From assembly GCF_000003605.2 (NCBI RefSeq), contig NW_003146282.1:346889-372878 (forward strand): a DNA stretch of 25,990 nucleotides. The letters are read 5' to 3'. This DNA is from Saccoglossus kowalevskii. Its lineage: Eukaryota > Hemichordata > Enteropneusta > Harrimaniidae. The notes beneath the pieces were generated by a model. It did not search any database. It was not told the DNA's origin and saw only the letters and a list, made by a program, of their open reading frames with translations. Below are positions 12,901 through 20,049 of the stretch, piece by piece. A program made the translations under genes and the position numbers. How positions within the stretch are numbered: position 1 is the stretch's first letter; every line of letters starts with the position of its first letter.

Positions 12901-15900
12901 TAATTAATATGTACTGATATTACCCTAAAAACTATCAGGTCTGTGCAGTGTCCTATGACATCTATGTACCAAGTGTCATTGAAATGTGATGATTAGTACT
13001 TGAGATATCAGTGGAGAAGCCTAAAATTGATTAATCATTATGCAAATTAGGTAATTAATATTGCACAGATTTTTACCCAAAACTAATCAAATCTGCACAT
13101 TAGTTTGGAGCATCTATGTGCCAAGTTTCATCAAAATCTAATGAGTGGTTCTTTAGATATCAGTGAAAAAGTCATGGAACGGGTAAAAATCAGCTAATTA
13201 TCATGCAAATTAGGTAATTAATATGCATGGATTTTTTACCAAAACCTAATCAAATCTGCGCATTGGCCGAGAGCATCTATGCACCAAGTTTCATCAAAAA
13301 TCAATGTATGGTTCTTGAGATATCAGTGGAACAGACACAGACACAGACACACAGACAGACACACTAACTGCAAAGACTCCCTATTTGTGCTTCGCACATG
13401 GGAATCAAAAATTATAAATGAAAAATCATAAAAATTTATATTGTTCAAAATAGCATATTCATTGACTATGGTAAACTAAAAATTATCAAGTTCGCAAGAA
13501 AACTGCTAACGACGATGACCGACATGTTACCCTCTATACCATGAGATTTAAAATATGATACATACCTGTATAAATGGATCAGCTTGTTTCCTGATATCAA
13601 TTCCTGCTTCTCCGTTAGCGTAGATATCATTTCCAGCAATCACACCTTCTGAGGAGAGCCTCATGAACACTCCTGATGTTCTACAGTGGTGGATCAGATT
13701 CCATATTATTGAAACCTAGCAAAATAATTGGAGAAACTCGTAAAATGTTTTTAAAAATCATTCAATTCCTACTACAGTCCAGCTGGAGGGCTTTATAAAT
13801 ATCTCGTCAGCCAAGCAATGGTTGTCTGCTCATTAAAGCACCTTATGTTCAACTCTTCACATTTCACAGACTTTTCCATAATCAGTGTGAAATTTTCGAT
13901 AAATTTTTAACCTTTATGATTTTAGCTTAACAGATACAAGCCACTGAGAATGTCACTGCCCTTTTTTTTGTACTTATGACCATTCAACAGTCAGTATTTA
14001 TATGCTCCTTTTTTGTACAAGTGCTTGTTTCAATTCTACACTGTGAACTGAATGTCTTGAACAGCAAAACAACATGTGTGAATCTATAGCGTATATGTCG
14101 CCTAAATAAAAACAAAATGGCTGCCAGTCAGCCATCTTGGATTATGACACAGATCAATTTTCATCTATGTGTTCCAACACAATTGTCTATAACCAAATTT
14201 GGATCTAATTGAAGTGTAAATTTGAGATGCAAGTATAATTGTGCAATAACACAATCCATAAAACCCTGGATTTACATAGAGTGAAATACTGTACAATACT
14301 TTATTTTCGCTTGGAATTTATTTTCGCTGAAGGGATGATTTCGTGAAAATAAAATCCAGCGAATATACTTTTTTTCCTATATTTCACATTAAACTCATCA
14401 AAAAACAGTGAAAATAAATTCCATAAAAAATTAATTCCAGCGAAAATAAAGTATTCCACAGTATTAGAATTACATCTACATTTATGGATGACCAAAAATA
14501 AAGATACCGATATGCAGCATTTTTTTATAACTCTATTATCTTAAAAGCTGATGTACATGTACAATACTGTATTTGCTCGATTAGATCTCCAATACAAGTG
14601 CACATAAACCAAAAATTGTATTTTTTGTATACAAAAATCATAGAAACATGCATATAGTTATTTATGTAATCACATTCACTAATATAAGAGCAATTCAGTA
14701 TATAAATTATTTTACCTGATTTTATAGATGGAGAAACGTGATAATGTCTGGTTTAATAGTAGGATTAAAGTGAACTACATGTACCGTAAAATCTGTATTA
14801 GAAGCCGCATCCCTAATAGAAGTCGCATCCATACTATTTGAATAATTGAGAACTAAAAATTCATCATTTCTCATATGTGTAGATGCTCTAATAGAAGCCG
14901 CATCCCCTCTGTTGCATTGTACCATTTTAATAGAAGCTGCGGCTTCTAATACAGATTTTACAGTACTACTGGGGGAAAACGTGAGCGATACAATACACAG
15001 AAATGAAAACACAATCCAAGAAATGATGAGTAACAAATGTTGCACAGAGCATAGTCTCCCACCTTTGATGTTTACTATAACTGCACATCCAACGTTGCTG
15101 AGTGTCCGTAACACTAGTAACAAAATTTAGTTTGAAAAAAAAAAAAAAGGCGAAATATGATAAACAGCGACTTACCCTAGAAACTTGTATACACCTGATG
15201 CCATAGGAACAATCATGAATATCATTTCTATAAAGTCTAACATTGCCATGGCAACTGACCATTATTCCTCCACCTTGGCACTTGTGTATTTTGCAATTCC
15301 TAACAACACATCCTCTTAATTTCTCCAGGAACTCTTTGATTTTACCGTAGTTTTGAATGACACTACTTGTCGACTTGGTTTCTTCCTGTGACTCTGCCTG
15401 TACATGTGGTCTCAAGAGATCGTGAAATTTCCCCTGGGTGAGTCTCTGCCCAGCTAGATAAGACAATTGATGAACAGACGGGTCTGGTAGACTTTCTTGA
15501 TCACTGTCGTCGCTATCAGAAGAAAGTGCAGATGCATCCGAATCGTATAGAATATAATGGTTGTTGGCAGCATCATCGTTTAAATCAACAAGGCTACTGT
15601 TATTGGATTTCATATTATTGGGGTCTTTACAGTCTGGCTGGTAATTGGGAAGTAATGATGTGCCTGCCTGAGGTTTTAGTTGGTCTATACTGTACTGTGA
15701 AACAATAGATTGCACTGATTCTTGTAACCATCTGTATACCCATCCATATTCGGCACCAGAAAATTTAAAGCCCCATGCACTGATCGCAGCCGAGTTGTTA
15801 CTCTGAACGAACTCGCAATTCTCGATCAGACTCACATTCAGAGAGTCTAGTTCTATGGACGAATGATTGAATTTGGAAAAACGAATGTGACAAGTCGCCG

Positions 15901-18900
15901 GTGCATGGATCTCAATGTTGCCATCCTCAAACAGACAGTTGTCAATTTGTATATGACCAAGTGTTGACTGCAAATATACATAAAAAAAATGTTATTATTA
16001 AGTAGTTCTGTAAGTGACGTAGAACTGGACAGCAAAAATATCCTCGTTTTGTGTCATACATCACTGATCCACACAATAGGCACGTGATAAATTTTACTTA
16101 AATCTTATAACCATAACCTACTGAACTAGATTGTGCTCTATGAGAAAACAATTATTATTATCTTAGAAAGATCTCTCGTATGCTGAGGGTAATGTAGGCA
16201 TATGAAGTGGAAATTGAGAATATTTAAAATTTAAAGAATACTCTTTTGAGCAGAAAGCAAATACTATGCTTCTTGAGACACACTATGTGAATGTGAAAGC
16301 AATGTTATTTGAAGTGTTGACGGTTTAAATAATAAAAACATACATCAGTAGATTGCAGTTTGTGGTTTATCTAAATGTATGTATATGTATGAACCAAGTT
16401 TAATTGAAATCTAACAAGTGGTTTTTAAGATTGTTGCCGAAAGTTGCCTAATTTATGCAAATTAGGTGATTGTACTGTTCAAACCTACTGTAAAATGACT
16501 AATTTTCACTGGGTTTAAATTTCGCTGATTTACCATTTCAGGCATATTCAGTGGGTTTTAAATTCAAGGTTTTATCATTTAGATAATGTGTTCTATGCTA
16601 AATTTTACATATTCACTGGGTTTTAATTTAGCGCATTTTCCAGTTAGCGAAATAAGCAAAATTAAAACCCAGTGAATAATTAATCCTTTTACAGTAATAT
16701 GGATTGCATATGGATTACACCTATATACCAAATTCCATTGAAATCTGATAAAAATTTACTCATTTATGTAAATTGAGTCAGTAATATGCATACAGATTTC
16801 AACTCTATACTAAACACACAAGCGACAAGTAAAGTATCTCAGACAACCTATGTCTCATTTCAATCTGTTGAGTGGCTTTTCAGATATCATTGAAACAGCT
16901 GAAAATTTGCTAAATATTATGTAAATTAAGTAATTAGTATTCATGAATTTTTTTAATTGATATTTACTATAAGGGCGCGTCATCTTGAATACGGCATGAA
17001 ACTAAATAAGAGACAAAATGAGAAATGCATTCAGACAAATCAGGAAAAAATAACTATCAATCAGAGGCCGAGCTTCCATTTAAAGAGTAAAAGATACAAG
17101 TCTACAAGGCGCCTATTGCTATAATGTTTAAATTAACTTGTTGAGCCAATGACAAACAATTAAAATCATAACAATATGAATGATCATGTAACTTAACACA
17201 TCCCTCGCTGATCCATTTTTTTCCGTTCTCAAGAGTAAAAGATTTAAGTCTACAAGGCGTCTATTGCTATAATGTTTAAATTAACTTGTTGAGCCAATGA
17301 CAAACAATTAAAATCATAACAATATGAATGATCACGTAACTTAACACATCCCTCGCTGATCCATTTTTTTCCGTTCTCAAGAGTAAAAGATTTAAGTCTA
17401 CAAGGCATCTATTGCTATAATGTTTAAATTAACTTGTTGAGCCAATTGACAAACAATTAAAATCATAACAATATGAATGATCATGTAACTTAACACATCC
17501 CTCGCTGATCCATTTTTTCCCCGTTCTGTTTGGCAATCCTTGGAAGATTTTAGCAGATGATGAGTAAAATACTGATACTGTAAAATATTTTATTTTAGCC
17601 GGAATTAATTTTCGCTGAAAAGACATTTTGGGTGATTTGTATGGAATTTATTTTTACTGGTTTTGACGGGTTGAATGTAAATATTCGCTGGATTTTATTT
17701 TCACTGAATCATTCCTTCAGCGAAAATAGCGAAAATTAATTTCAAGGATTAGAAAATAAAGTATTTTACAGTAGTCCCTATTCAAACTTTCAGTGCCACA
17801 GTCACCATCTGTCCACATAAACAAATTTTAAACCCACATAATTTTTTTTCATAATTTTTCCATAGTTTTAATTAAGACCTGTAGACAATAAGAAATTATG
17901 TCCATTTGGCAACAATTATATTTAAAAAAATAGAACAATACGTAAAAATGGGAAAAATTATGACGCTCGTAAGGTTAACAAGATTTGAATCAAATTGATA
18001 ATAATACGACATGATCTTTATGCTTTCAATATTATGGGTTCATGTCATCAGAATACCAAAAATAAAGTTTTTTGGAACCGAACAGACAGTTTTGAACCAA
18101 CTACAGGTCTTAATGACAAATTTTGCACAGATATGCGGGGACAAAAAATTTGACTCAGAGGATTAAACATGTTTTGTAGAATGTTTTTAAATGATTTACA
18201 ATGTAGAAATTTCTTTCTTAGAAATTTAAATACTAGTATATGACTGTTTTGAGAGCAAGTTAAACCAGCAATGTTAAGTTTGGACCAGACTAAATGTTTT
18301 AAACCAAATTTTAAATGAGTATTGGCGAATGGTTACAGTGAGCACAAACAGATTTATACAGGAAATTAGCAAACTCCCTAAGAAAGTCCTTATGAACATT
18401 GCAAAATAGTGAGGGATTTTTTATTGGCATTATCGAATGATCTAATGTTATGAAAACAATTTGCAATATTTTGTGACAATGTCACTTCCCCTGGTGCCAC
18501 TTGATTTTAGACTAATTAATTTTTGTCTAGGTACATATTATGGTTAAGCTATTGTCTGTTTTCATTTTGCAACATTGTTGTGACTGTACAATAGAAGTTG
18601 AAAATTATTTGTATGAATCTTATTTTTGGTCACTTCAACCACCTGGAAAGTTGATGGGAGTATTGGAAGTTGATAAGGTCATTCGAACATTGACCGAGTT
18701 TTTCTTAGAAAAGTTATAGGTTACCTATACGAGTCTCGTCTGTGCGCACTGTGAGGGCTACCGGTAGTGGAAGCACAGAGTCCTGTTAAGGTAGCAGGAT
18801 AGTTTGTTTTGTATGAAAAATGTAAACACCTATAATCGGAATAAATTTTACAAGAAACCATACAATCTATATATGTTTGGAAAGCACTTGACTTGTATTT

Positions 18901-19814
18901 TCCTATTATTAATATTTTGTGAACATTGTGTTTGTTTTAGCGTCACGTGATTCTGAAAATCATCGGAGCTGATAATTTAACTAAACGTGAATAAAATTTT
19001 AATTGTCATCTCTACAGTTATTCATGCAATCAAAAACTTTACACTGTTTTGAAGCAAAGGTCATGAAGTTTGAATCCGTATTTCTATTTTTTGCATCAAG
19101 TTTCTTTTTCCTTTCCGAAAATCACAAATTTCAAGCACGTTTTTTGGTGTTAAAGTTAGTAGTAGGCCAAAACTCAGTTTTATTGTACAACCCTACCTGG
19201 ATGATGGTGGACGTAAACCATGGAGCTTTTATTACAACATTACATATCCTGGCAGTTTCAGCTTGTAGTTCAATACTTGCAGTTAAAACAACTTGGCCTA
19301 ATTTTCCGTAACCCACCAGTTCTAGTGGTAACTTCGTCAGCATCATAATCTGTTCATCATAAGTACCGGGATGTAAATAGATTCGATCAAAAGCATTTGC
19401 ATTATTCAATGCATCTTTCAAACTTGTGAACTCGCAATCTGCGCCAACGTGAAGCGTTTTCCTATCCCGACGTTTACGAAACACATACAGACACTGCGAC
19501 TGATCAGTATCTTTCCAGTATTCACACCAGACTTTATTGGCCATGTAGTTGTCTTTGAGACATTGTTTCCATGACTTTGGATCTACAGTTGGTGATATAG
19601 GCCAATTTGGATGGCGCCATTCGGGGTACGAGTAGTAACGCTTCTTCCAGACTGTGTTATCTAAACTATTGACAAGTTCATTCCAAAGTACACACACTTG
19701 GCAACACCGACAAAGCTCCTGTACAGAAAAATAGTGGAAGACCAGCCTCCATAATTCGGGTGGAAGAGTAATCTCGTGTTCATGTTCATAATTTTTCAAT
19801 AACTTGGGTGGCAT
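607..19814 (-). CDS. FBXO10: FBXO10 orthologue (F-box, beta-helix protein), 8 coding exons, 3' end outside window
   Basis: This is the substrate-receptor subunit of an SCF (SKP1-CUL1-F-box) E3 ubiquitin ligase; human FBXO10 is known to target BCL2. Splicing complement(607..920, 2646..2897, 3552..3704, 5715..5785, 8022..8158, 13566..13715, 15176..15967, 19197..19814) gives 829 uninterrupted codons. Every junction is GT/AG. Intron phases from the 5' end are 0,0,0,2,1,1,1, then 0 at the last donor. F-box is at residues 17-58, and the beta-helix (PbH1/CASH repeats) runs from about 120, broken by an acidic Ser-rich linker at about 288-420 and an acidic loop at about 681-708. FBXO11 is less likely: there the F-box is not near the N-terminus. 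Human FBXO10 has 956 residues, so roughly 110-130 are missing here, including the C-terminal CaaX lipidation signal known in the human protein. Residue-level colinearity with the human protein, from my memory of it, is strong throughout. Confidence 0.93.
1218..2017 (+). mobile_element. Family E element, copy E1 (two left ends, one right end)
   Basis: The left end AAACAAGCAGCCTGTCGGCT folds as CAGCC/GGCTG and is followed by TAGCTCCGCT. It occurs at 1218 and again at 1709. Each is followed by a core unit (landmark CAAAATTAGAGAATT). The right end has ACACAGACGACGACGGACAA, then AATCACTCATATGATAAGCT, then a hairpin closing at CAGCGGAGCTAA (2017). The first left end is split by an F1 MITE. The class is not known; the plan resembles bivalve interspersed elements with tandem cores (pearl, DTC84-like). 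The rest of this intron, 921-1217 and 2018-2645, holds nothing recognisable. Confidence 0.75.
1244..1451 (+). mobile_element. F1 MITE, copy 1, nested in E1 with TA target duplication
   Basis: A 208-bp element bounded by CTGTGGAATACTTTATTTTC and the inverted GAAAATAAAGTATTCTACAG. Direct TA repeats lie at 1242-1243 and 1452-1453. The host sequence is an E left end: elsewhere it reads GAGATAGCTCCGCT; here it reads GAGATA, the element, then TAGCTCCGCT. That proves the borders and a TA duplication, as for Tc1/mariner-type transposition. No coding capacity. Confidence 0.92.
2646..2897 (-). CDS. FBXO10: FBXO10 coding exon 7: PbH1 coils with acidic loop
   Basis: 252 bases: completes Gly641, encodes 642-724 and starts Gly725, phase 1 at both ends. 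Acceptor is TTTTTGAAG|GTAATT, with a modest pyrimidine tract; donor is ATGCAG|GTAAAT. The exon opens with GVWIMSSSKPLLHGNQI. It then has a His/Gly/Asn and Glu/Asp-rich insertion (about 681-708, including EVPEEEDDIDLSP) before the coil resumes at ATIEYNSIYHNAG. The insertion corresponds in place to an acidic loop of human FBXO10. Three HGN triplets recur within the exon. Confidence 0.92.
3016..3396. repeat. 35-bp tandem array, about 11 copies, in intron 6
   Basis: Units of 34-36 bp beginning GACTCCCTAGACTGG and containing TTAAAATAATCACAATATTT repeat about eleven times with moderate divergence. The array fills most of the 654-bp intron between exons 6 and 7. Confidence 0.93.
3552..3704 (-). CDS. 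FBXO10: FBXO10 coding exon 6: PbH1 coils
   Basis: 153 bases: completes Asp590, encodes 591-640 and starts Gly641. Acceptor is TTTCTAG|ATAATT, donor ACATG|GTAAAAA. The peptide carries DNQWGGVDIRNGGNPVI and GASDGVVIG, among the most recognisable FBXO10 segments (human has NQWGGVDIRRGG). Phase is 1 at both ends, so this exon could be skipped without a frameshift. Confidence 0.93.
3705..5477. other. Intron 5 body: no recognisable feature
   Basis: AT-rich intronic sequence between exon 6 and an F1 MITE. I see no open frame with family similarity, no tandem repeat and no clear transposon border. The longest open stretch (4966-5202, plus) has no recognisable peptide. An isolated AGCGGAGCTA near 5022 resembles the family E terminus but is too short to assign. 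Confidence 0.6.
5478..5685 (-). mobile_element. F1 MITE, copy 2, beside exon 5 donor
   Basis: 208 bp, the same length as copy 1, in opposite orientation. Ends are CTGTGAAATACTTTATTTTC and AATAAAGTATTTTACAG, with TA at 5476-5477 and 5686-5687. Its right border is 29 bases from the donor of the 71-bp exon 5. Confidence 0.9.
5715..5785 (-). CDS. FBXO10: FBXO10 coding exon 5 (71-bp micro-exon)
   Basis: Completes Arg566, encodes residues 567-589 and gives the first base of codon 590. Acceptor is CTACAG|ACGTAA, donor CACTG|GTCAGT. The peptide RNRICHGKAAGIAINEQG is a clear PbH1 turn of the FBXO10 type. Phase is 2 in and 1 out, so skipping this exon would shift the frame. An F1 MITE with long inverted repeats starts 29 bases past the donor, which may matter for recognition of such a short exon. 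Confidence 0.9.
5925..7140 (+). mobile_element. Family E element, copy E2 (157-bp core array, two right ends)
   Basis: A partial core unit (about 5925-6070) precedes the left end at 6076 (AAACAAGCAGCCACTCGGCT). Four core units follow with landmarks at 6314, 6471, 6628 and 6785, an exact 157-bp period. A right end closes at 6974 (CAGCGGAGCTAA). A short further stretch of core leads to a second right end at 7139. Each right end has a GACGACG-type stretch, CACTCATATGATAAGCT and a hairpin. Intron 4 sequence from 7141 to 8021 shows only a 39-bp fragment of another repeat near 7719. Confidence 0.8.
7719..7757. repeat. Short fragment of the ~300-bp upstream repeat family
   Basis: The motif AAAATGGTTGCCATCCGACC followed by ATCTTGAATC matches the palindromic GGCCGCCATTCAGCCATCTTG signature of the array at 20050-20940. 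Only this signature is recognisable, flanked by unrelated intron sequence. Confidence 0.45.
8022..8158 (-). CDS. FBXO10: FBXO10 coding exon 4: PbH1 coils
   Basis: 137 bases: residues 521-565 plus two bases of codon 566. Acceptor is TTATAG|AATAAT; donor is AAG|GTTAGT at 8021-8020. The peptide includes HGKRSGIVVLGGGKG and CNKEAGIYILYKG, matching the human repeats. An internal GCAG|GTATAT at 8059/8058 looks like a better donor, but using it would remove 12 conserved residues (GIYILYKGIPTV) and break the frame. An F2 MITE lies only 61 bases upstream of this exon's acceptor. Confidence 0.9.
8220..8426 (-). mobile_element. F2 MITE, copy 1, upstream of exon 4 acceptor
   Basis: 207 bp with TA at 8218-8219 and 8427-8428. 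Ends are CTGTAGAGGGGTTAATTATT and, inverted, CTGTAAAATGACTAATTTTC. Its reverse complement is nearly identical to the copy at 16498-16694, so both are probably recent. Internal motifs TTCACTGGGTTT and GCGCTAAATTAAAACCC recur in inverted pairs. Confidence 0.9.
8427..10529. other. Intron 3, left part: no recognisable gene
   Basis: AT-rich intron sequence. The only structures seen are an 11-base G run at 9181-9191, which could form a G-quadruplex on the plus strand, and a short palindrome, CTGTAAGTTACAG, near 9618. Short open frames (8654-8878, 9721-9957) have no recognisable peptide and non-ATG or poor starts. Confidence 0.6.
10532..11780. mobile_element. F5 non-autonomous DNA transposon, 1249 bp including a nested F4
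   Basis: The left end CCGTACTTCCCCGATCATAA and the reverse complement of the right end, CTGTACTTTCAGGATTATAA, match at 18 of 24 positions. TA lies at 10530-10531 and 11781-11782. The GATTATAAGCCC terminal motif recurs just inside the right end (GAGTATAAGCCC on the same strand). Without the nested F4 copy the element would be about 910 bp. No transposase reading frame is visible, so it depends on a partner elsewhere. Confidence 0.75.
11208..11544. mobile_element. F4 MITE nested in F5
   Basis: 337 bp with TA at 11206-11207 and 11545-11546. The left end CTGTAAAACATGTCTTTTTC pairs with the right end AACATGTTTTACAG; a second inverted pair involves AGCATGTC and GCATGTCGC just inside. A 115-codon open frame on the plus strand nearly spans the element, but its peptide has no family features and it is best read as chance. 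Confidence 0.8.
12230..13410 (+). mobile_element. Family D element with diverged ~150-bp tandem core
   Basis: Six copies of ATGCAAATTAGGTAATTAAT (one with a change) start at 12405, 12601, 12750, 12889, 13040 and 13203, spaced 139-196 bp. Other unit landmarks are ACTATCAGGTCTGTG, CATCTATGTACCAAGTTTCA and GAGATATCAGTGG. The array ends in a CAGACACAGACACAGACACA stretch, then a small hairpin TGTGC-TTC-GCACA (13386-13398) followed by TGGGAATC. An inverted ATTCCCAT near 12230 may mark the left end. No coding capacity. This plan parallels family E. Confidence 0.7.
13566..13715 (-). CDS. FBXO10: FBXO10 coding exon 3: two PbH1 coils
   Basis: Encodes 50 codons (residues 471-520), phase 0 at both ends, with acceptor TTTTGCTAG|GTTTCA and donor ACAG|GTATG. 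The peptide contains NLIHHCRTSGVFMRL and GNDIYANGEAGIDIR, regular beta-helix turns that align with the human protein without gaps across the exon 2-3 junction. The stretch is found only by splicing logic: it is open between two good splice sites and its peptide matches the family. Confidence 0.92.
14111..14150. repeat. Short fragment of the ~300-bp upstream repeat family
   Basis: AACAAAATGGCTGCCAGTCA followed by GCCATCTTGG is the same palindromic signature seen at 7719 and in the array at 20050-20940. Only the signature is shared. Confidence 0.45.
14289..14461 (-). mobile_element. F1 MITE, copy 3, internally shortened
   Basis: 173 bp with ends CTGTACAATACTTTATTTTC and GAAAATAAAGTATTCCACAG, TA at 14287-14288 and 14462-14463. 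It is about 35 bp shorter than the 208-bp copies, the loss falling in one arm after CATAAAAAATTAATTCC. Confidence 0.88.
14784..14963. mobile_element. F3 MITE, 180 bp, in intron 2
   Basis: The left end CCGTAAAATCTGTATTAGAA plus GCCGC matches the reverse complement of the right end (GCGGCTTCTAATACAGATTT then TACAG) at nearly every position. TA lies at 14782-14783 and 14964-14965. The short word TAATAGAAGCCGCATCC or close variants occurs about four times inside. Confidence 0.88.
15176..15967 (-). CDS. FBXO10: FBXO10 coding exon 2: beta-helix plus acidic linker
   Basis: The largest exon encodes residues 207-470, phase 0 at both ends. The acceptor is TTTGCAG|TCAACA at 15968-15970 and the donor AGG|GTAAGT is near consensus. 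The exon opens with coil STLGHIQIDNCLFEDG and reaches the next conserved block, CVVRNCKIHKCQGGG, at about 426-440. Between them, at about 288-420, is a low-complexity linker with a Ser/Asp cluster at 347-364 (sequence such as SSDSDDSDQE), a plausible casein kinase 2 target. Human FBXO10 carries a comparably placed acidic Ser-rich linker. A T-run of 14 on the gene strand (15135-15148) lies 27 bases into the next intron. Confidence 0.94.
16374..16960 (+). repeat. Diverged family D units in intron 1, split by an F2 MITE
   Basis: Unit landmarks GAACCAAGTTTAATTGAAAT, TTATGCAAATTAGGTGATT and later ATACCAAATTCCATTGAAAT match the D array in the same order. The F2 element at 16498-16694 interrupts one unit. 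Homology fades after about 16960. Confidence 0.65.
16498..16694 (+). mobile_element. F2 MITE, copy 2, nested in family D sequence
   Basis: 197 bp with TA at 16496-16497 and 16695-16696. Ends are CTGTAAAATGACTAATTTTC and the inverted AATTAATCCTTTTACAG. It is nearly the reverse complement of 8220-8426. Removing it and one TA leaves AAACCTAATATGGATTGC, which aligns to D units reading AAAACTAATCAAATCTGC, so the insertion point is clear. Confidence 0.9.
17085..17528. repeat. 148-bp tandem repeat, 3 near-identical copies
   Basis: Units begin at 17085, 17233 and 17381 (GAGTAAAAGAT, then a variant of CTACAAGGCGCCTATTGC) and end near CCGTTCTCAA. Copies differ by only a few bases, pointing to recent expansion. 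It lies in intron 1. No transposon ends border it. Confidence 0.93.
17578..17771 (+). mobile_element. F1 MITE, copy 4
   Basis: 194 bp with TA at 17576-17577 and 17772-17773. Ends are CTGTAAAATATTTTATTTTA and AAAATAAAGTATTTTACAG. Same orientation as copy 1. The interior shares AATTTTCGCTGAAAAG and TCGCTGGATTTTATTTTCAC. Confidence 0.9.
17774..19196. other. Intron 1, exon-proximal part: no recognisable feature
   Basis: AT-rich intron sequence leading to the exon 1 donor, with no tandem repeat, transposon end or family-like peptide that I can identify. One slightly richer patch near 18720-18800 (CGTCTGTGCGCACTGTGAGG) has no assigned role. Confidence 0.6.
19197..19814 (-). CDS. FBXO10: FBXO10 coding exon 1: start codon, F-box, first beta-helix coil
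   Basis: Encodes residues 1-206 and ends in phase 0 at donor CCAG|GTAGGG. The ATG at 19814-19812 has A at -3, and an in-frame TAA lies a few dozen bases upstream, so this is the first possible in-frame start. The F-box core begins LPPELWRLVFHYF (residues 17-29) and ends near W56. A conserved FBXO10 block, WRHPNWP (66-72), follows. The first beta-helix strands begin at about residue 120 (TLHVG), including the LVGYGKLGQV stretch typical of FBXO10. Reading past the donor stays open for 21 more codons; that tail is intronic and matches nothing in the family. Confidence 0.95.
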
Positions 19815-20049
19815 GTTTAAACTGGATGGAGCAGTGTGTGATTATTGCAAGTTACCATCTCAGACCCCAGACCATGTGCTTCACTTCCTGAAAAGTAATC
19901 AATAAGTAGTTGGTGAGGGATCATAAAAAACTGAAACATATGCACAGCAAATTTAATTTCTTCATTCCCTCCCCCTGTGAAATATATGAAAAAATATATA
20001 AATATACCCTGTGAGTTTTCAATTTTAAGAAATATATAAAGTTTGAACA
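19815..20049 (-). promoter_or_regulatory. 5' leader / proximal flank of FBXO10
   Basis: Upstream of the ATG on the gene strand are two candidate splice acceptors, TTTTCAG|GAAGTG (exon would begin at 19887) and TTTCACAG|GGGGAG near 19975. The leader may therefore begin in a separate non-coding exon farther right. Two upstream ATGs (in CACATGGTC and GAGATGGTAAC) each open an ORF of about a dozen codons or fewer that stops before the main start. They could damp translation if the region is transcribed. No convincing TATA box or initiator can be assigned; TATA-like AT runs are common here. Confidence 0.3.

Noticed and set aside
14567-14600. TACTGTATTTGCTCGATTAG resembling an F3/F5-type left end
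   Set aside because: No matching inverted right end was found within a plausible distance; at most a solo end.
14722-15130. Overlapping open frames on both strands in intron 2
   Set aside because: They cover the palindromic F3 MITE, whose inverted repeats keep several frames open; the peptides mirror the repeat.
607-19814. Assignment to FBXO11 instead of FBXO10
   Set aside because: FBXO11 has a longer N-terminal region before the F-box. Here the F-box starts at residue 17, and blocks such as WRHPNWP and the first beta-helix coil follow FBXO10. The C-terminal end, which would settle it (UBR-type finger versus CaaX), is outside the window.
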